Position numbers and translations under genes: made by a program
Part shown: piece after piece, positions 17,036 through 25,614 of the stretch
Numbering within the stretch: the first letter of the stretch is position 1
Layout of the letters: each line of letters starts with the position of its first letter
Source of the DNA: Chitinophaga sp. GbtcB8
GTDB taxonomy: Bacteria; Bacteroidota; Bacteroidia; Chitinophagales; Chitinophagaceae
Assembly (NCBI RefSeq): GCF_019091455.1
Contig: NZ_JAGXJN010000002.1
Span: forward strand, 186,001-250,000
Reading direction: 5' to 3'
Length of the DNA: 64,000 bases
Notes under the pieces: model-generated
Told to the model about the DNA's origin: nothing
Seen by the model: only the letters and a program-made list of their open reading frames with translations
Database searches by the model: none

Positions 17036-20000
17036 AAGGAATTGTAAGAACAAGCATTGCGGTCATACTAATCCTTTGTGCGGTATTTGCTCGGTCCTAC
17101 GGGCAAAATAATACGGGCAGTGTGAACGGAATAGTAACAGATCAGGGAGGCGCATCGCTTCCCGGCGCCACTGTTGAAGCTTCGGCAAACGGCAAACGCG
17201 TGAATATCGCCATCTCTGACAGCACCGGAAAATTCGCATTTAAAAATTTACCAGCAGGGAGCTACGCCTTTAATGTGCACATGATAGGCTATGATGCAAA
17301 ATCATTTACAGGATATAAAATTATTCCGGGCCAGAATGCCGCGTTGTTATTTACATTATCATCTTCAGTAAGTGAGCTGAGTAGCGTGGTAGTCATCGGA
17401 TATGGCACCAGGAAAAGGCAGGATGTTACCGGGGCAGTTGCCAAAGCGGACCTGCTGATACAAAAACAATCTCCTAATGCAAACGTCATGTCTTCATTGA
17501 GAGGTACGGTTCCGGGCCTCACCGTAGGCCAGGTTACCAGGGCCGGCAGTGACCCTGCGTTGATGGTACGCGGCAGGAACTCTATCTCCGGCACCACCTC
17601 TCCGCTCATTGTGGTAGATGGACTTATTTATAGAGGAGCACTCACTTCTATCAACCCCTCCGACATTGCCAGCATTGACCTTTTAAAAGATGCCAGCGCT
17701 GCCGCTGTATATGGCTCCCAGGCATCAAACGGGGTAGTGCTGGTCACCACCAAAAGCGGGGCAAGCGGTATTGAGAAACTCACCGTCGATTACAGCGGGT
17801 CTTATTCTATACAGGAAATGACCAAAAAGAGCATGAGACCAGCCTCCGGAGCCCAATACATAGAGAAGCTGGGCGACTGGTACCTGTCTGAAAGCCGGGA
17901 CCCCAACGACATGACGAAGATGAACCCTAACTGGGATCCTACAACCAAAATGCCGGGCATTGAGGGCGACAATTACAAGAACGGCTATGAAGCCAACTGG
18001 TGGAAATTAATGACCAATTCCCGCCCCAGGATCCAGAACCATAACATTAGCCTTAGCGGACGGTCAAAGAAGATCCGGTTTTATCTGGGCTATGGTTATT
18101 TTGACCAGCTGAATCTTATAATGAATGATAATTACAGGAGGAACAGTATACGGCTCAATGTGGAAGCCAAACCCGCCGATTGGCTGACAGTAGGCGCTCA
18201 AACGGGACTCTCCATCAATGATTACAGTGGCGTTTCGCCCACTTTTTCCGACATCATGCAGCTGAAGCCATACAACCTGCCCTTTGATCCGAAAACCGGT
18301 CAGATGCTGGAGTTTTATGCGCAAACAACTACGCCCACTGCATTGGAAATACTTAAAAGATCCAGGGACGTTGACCGGAATATGAACATCATAGGAAATT
18401 TTTTCGTCAGCGTGGATATTCCGTATGTGAAAGGGCTGAACTACCGTGTCAACTTTGGAAACAATTACATCTATACCAACCGGTTTAATTACAATGCCCC
18501 TACCGTTGAAGCTACCGCCTATAAAACCTATATGACGGATTATTTTCTGACACTGGATCACATCCTTACCTATAAGCGGGACTTTGGAAAACATGGGGTG
18601 GACCTGACCTTGTTGTATGGCGCAGAGAAAAACACACATGATGGCACCAGCACCTCCGCCGGGGGGATCACTAATGGGGGATTGTCCTATAACAGGCTGG
18701 ATGTGGGAGATCCCGCGCGGCTTACAACATCAAACGATCTGGCTGTTCTGCCCTGGAAGGAAACGGCGCTTTACCAGATGGCCAGACTGTCTTATTCGTT
18801 CGACAAAAAATATATCTTAACCGGTACTGTCAGAAGGGATGGCTTTTCCGGATTCTCCGCTCAAAACAAATGGGCCACATTCCCGTCTATTGCTTTTGCA
18901 TGGCGTTTAAAAGAAGAAAAATTTCTTCAGTCCGTTGGTTTTATCGACGATCTGAAATTAAGACTGTCTTACGGTTCTACCGGGAACAGAACCGTGGGCC
19001 GGTACCAAACGCTTGCCCAGATGAGTGTTGGATTAGCGAACGGTTATTTGTACGGCAGCTCCGGTGGCGCACAACTGGGTTCTTACTTAAACCAGCTGCC
19101 CAATTCCGGCCTGCGCTGGGAAACTACCCGCTCCTTTAACATCGGTGTGGACTTCTCATTTTTCAACAACCGGCTCTTTGGTTCACTGGATTTGTATTTC
19201 TCCAATTCCGTAAACCTGTTGAACTCCAGAGCTACGCCTACCATCACAGGCTTCAACAGCTTCCTGATCAACATCGGAAAGATCCAGAACAGAGGACAGG
19301 AGCTGAACATCACCGGCATACCGGTTAGCAACAAAAACTTCAGGTGGGAAGTAACGGCTAATTTCTTCCGGAACCGGAACAAAGTACTGGATATAGATGG
19401 TACCAAAAATGATCTGATCAATGGCGCAGATCCCATTTTAAGCTACTTTATCGGTCAGCCTTACGGCGTAGTTTACGACTACAAGATCAGCGGTATGTAC
19501 CAGCTGGGAGAAGAGGTTCCCGCCAGCCTTGCCGCACAGGGCTTCAAAGCCGGTCAATATAAAATTGAAGACAGAAACAAGGACGGCCAGATCACCCCGG
19601 CAGATAAACAGATACTGGGCAAGCTGGATCCCTCTTACAGTGTGGGTATTTCCAACAGCTTTCAATACAAAGCATTCCAGTTAAAATTCTTCATCAATAC
19701 CATTCAGGGTGGTAAAAACGGCTACATGGGCGCACCGGGTATCATGCTGTTGAATCCGGACAATATCCGGAATAATAACGGCTTTGTATACGATTACTGG
19801 ACGCCTAATAATCCCAACGCACGTTACAGAAGCATCGCTGCCTATGTAGCCACACTGGGTGAAAATTTTGGTCCTTATCAATCCCGGAGCTTTATCCGTC
19901 TCCAGGACATCACCCTTACCTATACGCTGCCGGAAGGAGTGCTGAGCCGTTTAAAAATAATAAAGGCAGCAAGCATATACGTAAATGCACAAAACCTCCT

Positions 20001-20157
20001 GACCATTACCAAATGGGATGGATGGGATCCCGAATCCAATCCTCCGTCCACTCAACGGTCCTCATTGGGCTTGAGAATACCGGGTGGCCTGGGCCTGGAC
20101 CAGAACGGTTACCCCGTGATGAAAAACTATTCACTCGGCGTAAATGTGACATTTTAA
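17032..20157 (+). CDS. SusC/RagA-family TonB-dependent outer-membrane transporter
   Basis: A 1041-residue TonB-dependent transporter with a signal peptide (to about ARSYGQ), a carboxypeptidase-regulatory-like domain (GIVTDQGGASLPGATVEASANG), the plug with 'VVVIGYGTRKRQDVTGAV' and 'IDLLKDASAAAVYGSQASNGVVLVTTK', and a beta-barrel ending in aromatic-rich 'YSLGVNVTF'. No N-terminal STN domain is visible, so anti-sigma signalling is unlikely. It pairs with the SusD gene 24 bases downstream to import an oligosaccharide or other large nutrient. No degrading enzyme is adjacent, so the substrate is unknown. An overlapping small frame precedes its start. Confidence 0.95.
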   Translation: MKGIVRTSIAVILILCAVFARSYGQNNTGSVNGIVTDQGGASLPGATVEASANGKRVNIAISDSTGKFAFKNLPAGSYAFNVHMIGYDAKSFTGYKIIPGQNAALLFTLSSSVSELSSVVVIGYGTRKRQDVTGAVAKADLLIQKQSPNANVMSSLRGTVPGLTVGQVTRAGSDPALMVRGRNSISGTTSPLIVVDGLIYRGALTSINPSDIASIDLLKDASAAAVYGSQASNGVVLVTTKSGASGIEKLTVDYSGSYSIQEMTKKSMRPASGAQYIEKLGDWYLSESRDPNDMTKMNPNWDPTTKMPGIEGDNYKNGYEANWWKLMTNSRPRIQNHNISLSGRSKKIRFYLGYGYFDQLNLIMNDNYRRNSIRLNVEAKPADWLTVGAQTGLSINDYSGVSPTFSDIMQLKPYNLPFDPKTGQMLEFYAQTTTPTALEILKRSRDVDRNMNIIGNFFVSVDIPYVKGLNYRVNFGNNYIYTNRFNYNAPTVEATAYKTYMTDYFLTLDHILTYKRDFGKHGVDLTLLYGAEKNTHDGTSTSAGGITNGGLSYNRLDVGDPARLTTSNDLAVLPWKETALYQMARLSYSFDKKYILTGTVRRDGFSGFSAQNKWATFPSIAFAWRLKEEKFLQSVGFIDDLKLRLSYGSTGNRTVGRYQTLAQMSVGLANGYLYGSSGGAQLGSYLNQLPNSGLRWETTRSFNIGVDFSFFNNRLFGSLDLYFSNSVNLLNSRATPTITGFNSFLINIGKIQNRGQELNITGIPVSNKNFRWEVTANFFRNRNKVLDIDGTKNDLINGADPILSYFIGQPYGVVYDYKISGMYQLGEEVPASLAAQGFKAGQYKIEDRNKDGQITPADKQILGKLDPSYSVGISNSFQYKAFQLKFFINTIQGGKNGYMGAPGIMLLNPDNIRNNNGFVYDYWTPNNPNARYRSIAAYVATLGENFGPYQSRSFIRLQDITLTYTLPEGVLSRLKIIKAASIYVNAQNLLTITKWDGWDPESNPPSTQRSSLGLRIPGGLGLDQNGYPVMKNYSLGVNVTF

Positions 20158-20181
20158 TGCTTTCACCCTAAACTTTAAGTC

Positions 20182-21885
20182 ATGAAAAAAAGAATCATCA
20201 TATACCTGCTTGGCATCGGTGCTGTGTTATCTTCCTGCAGTAAGAGCTTCCTGGACGAAGATCCGCTATCCATCTATACACCGGACAATACGCTGCAAAC
20301 AGCAATCCAGTATCAGCAGGCTACCAACAACCTGTACAACGGTGTCAGAAACATCTACATGGGCAATATCAACCTGGATACTTATTTCGGTTTGTATTAT
20401 GCTACTGACTTTGCATATAACGCCACCGATTATGATCCTGCCGCGAAGTTAAATGCCTATAAGGCGACCATGGTGCCCAGCTATCTTATTCCAACGGGTA
20501 TCTGGACGGCCTATTACAAGATCATCACGAATGCTAACCTGATCATCAACCGGCTAAATACAGCCACTCAGCTGAGCGATGCTGATAAGAACAGTTTCCT
20601 CGGCCAGGCATTGTTCTTCAGAGCTTATGCGTATAACGTACTGGCCAATCTGTACGGCGGAGTGCCTGTTGAATTGAATGAACTTTCAGGCCCGCGGTAT
20701 GATTATGTGCGATCCAGCCGGGCGGAGGTATACCAGCAATGTAAAAAAGACCTGCAACAGGCTATCGGCCTGTTGTCTGATATTAACCAGGTGCCTGATG
20801 GTACGGTGAATAAACAAATTGCCAAACATGTCCTCACGGAAGTGCTCATCTCTTTAAAGGATTATGATGGCGCCATTACGAGTGCATCAGAGGTGATCAG
20901 CTTTCCGGGCTTATCGCTGATGACCAGCCGGTTTGGCAGGAGAGCCAATTTACCGGGTGATGTTTACCGCGACCTGTTTGAATACAATAACCAGAACTAC
21001 AGCACCGGCAACCATGAAGGGCTGCTGGTGATACAAACCACGCTGAACAACTCCGCATCCGTGGGGGATCAGACCGCCTGGGCGGTAGTTCCCAGCTTAA
21101 CGGGTATTAGAATTGTGGAGTCTGCCACTAAAACTAAAATGGCAATCCTGTTCAACGCCAAGTTTGTGGACAGTGTTTCTTCTAACGGCATCGGCTGGAT
21201 ACGTCCTACCAATCACTTCTTTTATGAGATCTGGACACCTGGTGATATCCGCAATTCTTCCTATAATATCGTTAGGGATATCCGGATCTCCGGTGTACCT
21301 GCTAATTCTCCTGATTACGGTAAATGGTACGTAAAAGATGGTTACAAAGACAAAGTACAACCGGCAGACTTCAGGGATACCATCCGCAATTTTTATCCGG
21401 TGATCAGGAAAACGTCTCCATCAGCAGGTGATTTTGTATCAGCTGCAGGTCCGGCGGTACTCACCAATGTGAGCAATCCGTTTGGCGGATTTTTGTTAAA
21501 CGGCGCCTCCCGCTTGTTTATGCAGAAGTATATGGTCCGTTTGGCCGAAACTTACCTGTTAAGAGCAGAAGCTTATGTTGGGAAAGGAGAAAAACAGAAA
21601 GCAGCAGATGATATCAATGTGCTGCGGAACAGGGCACAAACTACTACGGCCACCGCTGCAGAAATGAATATCGATTACATCCTGGATGAACGTTTGCGGG
21701 AATTGTACATGGAAGAGTTCCGGGCAGTAACCCTTACCCGGTTAGGACTGTTATACGACCGTGATAAAAAATACAACCCTAAGTCCGGCCTGACGATTGA
21801 AACCTACCATAATCTGTGGCCGATACCTGCTACTGAAATAACACAAAATACCGGTGCTGTATTGGAACAGAATCAGGGGTATTGA
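20182..21885 (+). CDS. SusD/RagB-family surface lipoprotein
   Basis: A 567-residue lipoprotein (lipobox ..VLSSC then SKSFLDEDP, the standard SusD start). Helical TPR-like blocks such as 'NSFLGQALFFRAYAYNVLANLYGGVPV' and 'RLAETYLLRAEAYVGKGEKQKAADDINVLRNRA' are the SusD core, and the protein ends with 'NLWPIPATEITQNTGAVLEQNQGY', the usual C-terminal signature. It caps the SusC barrel and binds the substrate at the cell surface. It follows susC by 24 bases in the same transcription unit. Confidence 0.95.
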   Translation: MKKRIIIYLLGIGAVLSSCSKSFLDEDPLSIYTPDNTLQTAIQYQQATNNLYNGVRNIYMGNINLDTYFGLYYATDFAYNATDYDPAAKLNAYKATMVPSYLIPTGIWTAYYKIITNANLIINRLNTATQLSDADKNSFLGQALFFRAYAYNVLANLYGGVPVELNELSGPRYDYVRSSRAEVYQQCKKDLQQAIGLLSDINQVPDGTVNKQIAKHVLTEVLISLKDYDGAITSASEVISFPGLSLMTSRFGRRANLPGDVYRDLFEYNNQNYSTGNHEGLLVIQTTLNNSASVGDQTAWAVVPSLTGIRIVESATKTKMAILFNAKFVDSVSSNGIGWIRPTNHFFYEIWTPGDIRNSSYNIVRDIRISGVPANSPDYGKWYVKDGYKDKVQPADFRDTIRNFYPVIRKTSPSAGDFVSAAGPAVLTNVSNPFGGFLLNGASRLFMQKYMVRLAETYLLRAEAYVGKGEKQKAADDINVLRNRAQTTTATAAEMNIDYILDERLRELYMEEFRAVTLTRLGLLYDRDKKYNPKSGLTIETYHNLWPIPATEITQNTGAVLEQNQGY

Positions 21886-21983
21886 GAGGAAAGTAATGGT
21901 GCAACCATACCGCTCCCCGGCTGGTATGTAATTTGTGATAACTGAAGCGGAAACATCATTTCTTTCACTTAAATTTTGAGCTC

Positions 21984-22166
21984 ATGGCAGACGATAAAAA
22001 AAATGTTGGAAAACAGGATGATATCCGGGTAGATAGTCAGGATCCTTCAGAAGTGGAATATCTTCACCAGCAGTTTCCATCTAAAACACACCAGGAAATT
22101 AAAAATGCGATAGAAAAGGCAGGGCCTGTAAGAGCAGATATTATTAAGTATTTGAATGGCCGCTAA
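21984..22166 (+). CDS. DUF3606-like small protein
   Basis: A 60-residue protein with the DUF3606 pattern: basic start, 'IRVDSQDPSEVEYLHQQFP', then 'THQEIKNAIEKAGPVRADIIKYL'. The function of the family is unknown; members are small, cytoplasmic and common in soil bacteria and stress-related settings. Its stop overlaps the start of the next gene by one base (TAATG), so the two are translationally coupled. Confidence 0.75.
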   Translation: MADDKKNVGKQDDIRVDSQDPSEVEYLHQQFPSKTHQEIKNAIEKAGPVRADIIKYLNGR

Positions 22167-22567
22167 TGGTGGATAAAATTTCCCATAAGAGTTTATTGGA
22201 ACAGGCCCGGCAGCTGGAGTCTGAGGACGATCTGGCAGGCGCCATCAAATTATATAATGAGGCACTTTCCAATGATCCTTTAACGATTGCCGCTTACAAC
22301 CGGTTGATGATCATTTACCGTAAGCAGAAAGAATATAAAAAGGAGCTGGATACTATCAACAGGGGAATAAGGTCATTGGAAGATAATGCCCGGGAAGCCA
22401 GGACCAGCTGGATAAAAGCTAACAGGAAAGCGGCGCGTTTAAGCCAGTCGCTGGCAAAAAGCCTCGGCCAGATCGACGCTAAAGGTAAACCGACCGGTGA
22501 AGATCCCGTTATTACCGGGTGGAAGCGCAGGAAGGCGGTTACCTTAAAACGAATAAAGGCACAATGA
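22166..22567 (+). CDS. Small TPR-like helical protein
   Basis: A 133-residue protein with one to two tetratricopeptide-like helix pairs (LEQARQLESEDDLAGAIKLYNEALSND, AYNRLMIIYRKQKEYKKELDTINRGI) followed by a basic tail (WKRRKAVTLKRIKAQ). Such repeats usually bind another protein. It is coupled to the DUF3606-like gene before it and ends at a terminator shared with the convergent operon. No specific function can be assigned. Confidence 0.65.
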   Translation: MVDKISHKSLLEQARQLESEDDLAGAIKLYNEALSNDPLTIAAYNRLMIIYRKQKEYKKELDTINRGIRSLEDNAREARTSWIKANRKAARLSQSLAKSLGQIDAKGKPTGEDPVITGWKRRKAVTLKRIKAQ

Positions 22568-22574
22568 GTAAATG

Positions 22575-22613
22575 TAAGATCGTCTTATAGCATTATACTG
22601 TAAGACGGTCTTA
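22575..22613. terminator. Bidirectional intrinsic terminator
   Basis: Arms TAAGATCGTCTTA and TAAGACGGTCTTA pair over 13 positions with one G-T wobble, followed by a T-rich run on the plus strand (tattttatttttt). It lies between the TPR-like gene and the convergent eight-gene operon, so it may stop both. Confidence 0.75.
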
Positions 22614-22617
22614 TATT

Positions 22618-23547
22618 TTATTTTTTACCAAAGAATTTCTTTTTTGCGCTTTGAGCCGGCACCAATGAACGGATAGCATCCGCCGCCTCAATGGAGCGGT
22701 CGGCTTCAATCAGGCTGGCGCCGTCACGTATAATCGCCTGGTAGGCCGCCTTACGTTCAGCTGCAGAAGCAAGCTTGTCGTATGTAGGCGCTGTGGAGAT
22801 CATGCACATCACACCGCGCTTATTTAAATTGCGGTAAAGCGGTTTTAACGCGGCATTATTATCCGGACCTACGTATGCCATAATATGCGACCAGGGTATT
22901 TGTTCGGCTTCATATTCTTCCAGCGCCTGCTGCGTTTTAACAAATGCCTCAAACACAATATCTTTATTGCGCTCGTGATACCAGCGCGCTTCTTTGGCGG
23001 TATGTACCGTTACCATTACGTTTCCTTCCGCGTGATTGTCTTTAATGATCTTCGCGGTCATCTCGAAAGGAACGTCTTTTTTATCCAGGATCAACACAGT
23101 TTTTCCCTTGCTCCAAACGATCGCTTCCTGCAGGGTAGGGATGCGAAACTCCGTTACATTTCCTTCCACATCTTTTAGTTTCAGCTGCTTAAGTTCCGCC
23201 AGCGTATAGTCGCCAACCTTTCCTTTGCCGGTGGTGGTGCGGTCCAGTGTAGCATCATGCATCAATACAATGGCACTGTCTTTTGTAAGACGCGGATCAA
23301 TTTCAAAAGTGGCAGGGGTATGACGCAGGGTGTTTTCAAAAGCTTCGATACTGTTTTCCGGGAAGCCGGCGTTCACACCACCCCGGTGCCCGCTGATAAA
23401 AGGAATATCTTCCCCGGTATATTTAAAAAATTCCTGCAGATCTTTACTGTTGCGGATGTTCAGTATATTCAGCGGGCCGGATTGTGCGGAGGTGTGCCGA
23501 GGGCAGGCCAGCAATGCAGCTGCCAGTAATAGGTTCTTAATTTTCAT
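22618..23547 (-). CDS. Secreted glycerophosphodiester phosphodiesterase-family protein
   Basis: A 309-residue GDPD-superfamily enzyme with a signal peptide (..CPRHTSAQSG). Catalytic residues are in place: H54-R55 (SGHRGG), E64 (PENSIEAFE), E82 and D84 (FEIDPRLTKD) and H97 (VLMHDATLDRTTTGKG). These enzymes cut glycerophosphodiesters to glycerol-3-phosphate plus an alcohol; relatives act on teichoic acids or other phosphodiester-linked polyols. It is the last gene of the operon starting at 34359, 2 bases after the histidine phosphatase gene, so periplasmic phosphodiester cleavage is part of the pathway's job. Confidence 0.9.
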   Translation of the reverse strand: MKIKNLLLAAALLACPRHTSAQSGPLNILNIRNSKDLQEFFKYTGEDIPFISGHRGGVNAGFPENSIEAFENTLRHTPATFEIDPRLTKDSAIVLMHDATLDRTTTGKGKVGDYTLAELKQLKLKDVEGNVTEFRIPTLQEAIVWSKGKTVLILDKKDVPFEMTAKIIKDNHAEGNVMVTVHTAKEARWYHERNKDIVFEAFVKTQQALEEYEAEQIPWSHIMAYVGPDNNAALKPLYRNLNKRGVMCMISTAPTYDKLASAAERKAAYQAIIRDGASLIEADRSIEAADAIRSLVPAQSAKKKFFGKK

Positions 23548-23549
23548 GA

Positions 23550-24146
23550 TCAGAATTTTGCATTAAGATGTTGTAAGGTGAAAGGTTCGCCGGCCGACAG
23601 GTTAAATACGGTGACGCCAGCATTGTCCTGCACCAGCATCCGGTAATTTTTCAGTGGCATCCCCAGCTTATAGGCCAGGTACAAACGGTTAACTCCATTG
23701 TGCGCTGCCACCAGGATGTTGCCGTTGCTGTGCTGCTGCAGGAGCTCCTGGAAGAAGTGTTCTACACGGGTCACTATTTCAGTGCCGGTTTCCCCGGTGC
23801 CGCCGGCGCGGTGAATGCCAGGGTCATTCATCCAGTTATGCCATAGCTGCGGGTCTTCGGCAATGAATTCTTCTTTCGTTTTCTTTTCCCAGTTACCAAA
23901 ATCAGCTTCAATAAGGCGGTTGTCTTTGGTTACTTCCATCCCGCTGGCAATACCGGCCGTTTTATACGCCCGTTCTAACGGGGAGGAATATACGCCGGTA
24001 AAAATAATTCCTTTGAGTTGTTCCCGTACCGTTTCCGCCTGGCTGATACCTTTTGCGGTCAGCGCAATATCTGACCGGCCGCAGTAGCGGTTATTGTCTG
24101 CGTTCCAGGCGGTTTGCCCGTGTCTTAACAGATAAATATTAAGCAT
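23550..24146 (-). CDS. Histidine phosphatase-family (phosphoglycerate mutase-like) protein
   Basis: A 198-residue protein with the RHG motif at the start (LLRHGQTAWN, histidine 9), a second conserved arginine in 'SSPLERAYKTA' and the late 'VAAHNGVNRLY' histidine. This branch contains cobalamin and sugar-phosphate phosphatases as well as mutases. No signal peptide is seen, so it acts in the cytoplasm. It overlaps the upstream FGGY kinase gene by 8 bases and precedes the GDPD gene by 2 bases, which suggests a step on a phosphorylated intermediate or a salvage phosphatase. Confidence 0.88.
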   Translation of the reverse strand: MLNIYLLRHGQTAWNADNNRYCGRSDIALTAKGISQAETVREQLKGIIFTGVYSSPLERAYKTAGIASGMEVTKDNRLIEADFGNWEKKTKEEFIAEDPQLWHNWMNDPGIHRAGGTGETGTEIVTRVEHFFQELLQQHSNGNILVAAHNGVNRLYLAYKLGMPLKNYRMLVQDNAGVTVFNLSAGEPFTLQHLNAKF

Positions 24147-25596
24147 GCTCGTAAGTTGAAATATATCCTTTTTCTTTCAGCAGCTGTATAAATGCCAGAT
24201 AGCTGTTGTTGTATTTTTTAACGAGAGATGGGTCTGGCAGTATCTCTTCCGCCACCTGGGTCATAGCAGCTGCGGCTTCCATGATGTTGGCATACCATGT
24301 TTTGGAGGCAGCCAGGATAGCTGCACCGGCAGCACCGCTCATTTGTTTCATTTTGATGATGGGCAGGTTGAGCACATTGCTGCGGATAGTTAACCATGCA
24401 TGGCTGTTGCTGGCGCCGCCTGCGGTATATACCTTTTCCACAGGTTCCCCGCTCAGCTGCCGGATCATATCGTATGCATAGCGTTCTATAAAGGCAACTC
24501 CTTCCATGCCTGCGGTGTAGCTTTCCGGATCAGATAATTCCGGCGGTTCAAATCCTCTTGCCTGCGGCGCCATAAACGGGAATCGTTCTCCCTGCTGCAA
24601 CAACGGCCAGGAGAGGTGCCCGGTGGGAATAAGTGATAGGGCCTGCTCATTCAGCAAGCTAAGGTCGCCCGGGAATTTTTTGCTCACCCAATCGGCCCCC
24701 GTATTACTGGCGCCCCCCGGCATCCAGTAGCCTTCCGGATGACGGTGACAATACAAAGCACCCGAAGGATCGTTGATGAACCGGGTGGTCACTCCTTTTA
24801 CTACCAGGGTAGTGCCTATCGTCGTATTCCACTCGCCCGGTTTAACGGCGCCCGCTGCAATTTGTGAGGCGCAGCCATCTGTCATGCCGGCCACAACGAT
24901 CACCTCCTCCGGCAGATCAAAGAGGGCTGCCAGATCGGGCCTTATTCTCCCCAGGGGAGTACCTGCGGCTACCACCTCCGGCAGCCAGGACTGCTGTAAG
25001 GGCAGCTGCTCCCAGAGATACGCCGGCCACCCGTACGCCTGCACGTCGTAACCGGATTTCAGGGCGTTGGTCTGATCAGTGATATCAAAGCAGCCACTTA
25101 GCTGACCGGTGATGTAATCTGCTGCATGAATAAATTTATAAAGCGCTTTCACCTGCCCGGGGTATTGCTGCACAAACCACAACATTTTTGACAAGCCACT
25201 GGAAGTATTAAATGACGTATAACCCTGCGGGTGATACCGCATGGCCGCCGCATGGCAAATTTTTCCGGCCGCTGCCTGCCTGCCATCGCTGTACATGATG
25301 GCATTGTGCAGCGGCTGACGCTGATGGTTAATGGGGATAATGGTACCGGAGGTAGAGGTAACTGCGATGGCCCTGATCTGCTGCCGGTATGGCTGCAGGG
25401 AGGGCTCCCGGAGAAGGCCGTGCAGGCAGGCAAGGCATGCATCCCACCAGCCGGCGGGCGACTGCTCCTCCCGCATGTTTCCGGATAGGGGGAAATGCTC
25501 TTCCCGGTTGCCAAGCAGCTGGCCGGTTGCATCCATCAATACTACTCTTGCGCCTTGTGTACCTACGTCGATGCCTATGAAACAAGCTGTTTCCAT
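24139..25596 (-). CDS. FGGY-family carbohydrate kinase (ribulokinase-like branch)
   Basis: A 485-residue ATP-dependent kinase of the FGGY family. The N-terminal phosphate-1 motif reads 'FIGIDVGTQGARVVLMDATG'; the substrate domain has 'FDITDQTNALKSGYDVQ'; the catalytic aspartate lies in 'VAGMTDGCASQIAAGAVKPGEW'; and the C-terminal 'VYTAGGASNSHAWLTIRSNVL' and 'GAAGAAILAA' blocks complete the ATP site. FGGY kinases phosphorylate ketoses or polyols at the terminal hydroxyl. The exact sugar is not predictable by eye. It sits third from the end of the operon, 18 bases after another FGGY kinase of a different subgroup. Confidence 0.9.
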   Translation of the reverse strand: METACFIGIDVGTQGARVVLMDATGQLLGNREEHFPLSGNMREEQSPAGWWDACLACLHGLLREPSLQPYRQQIRAIAVTSTSGTIIPINHQRQPLHNAIMYSDGRQAAAGKICHAAAMRYHPQGYTSFNTSSGLSKMLWFVQQYPGQVKALYKFIHAADYITGQLSGCFDITDQTNALKSGYDVQAYGWPAYLWEQLPLQQSWLPEVVAAGTPLGRIRPDLAALFDLPEEVIVVAGMTDGCASQIAAGAVKPGEWNTTIGTTLVVKGVTTRFINDPSGALYCHRHPEGYWMPGGASNTGADWVSKKFPGDLSLLNEQALSLIPTGHLSWPLLQQGERFPFMAPQARGFEPPELSDPESYTAGMEGVAFIERYAYDMIRQLSGEPVEKVYTAGGASNSHAWLTIRSNVLNLPIIKMKQMSGAAGAAILAASKTWYANIMEAAAAMTQVAEEILPDPSLVKKYNNSYLAFIQLLKEKGYISTYEHA

Positions 25597-25614
25597 AATT
25601 GATGTTTAATGTAA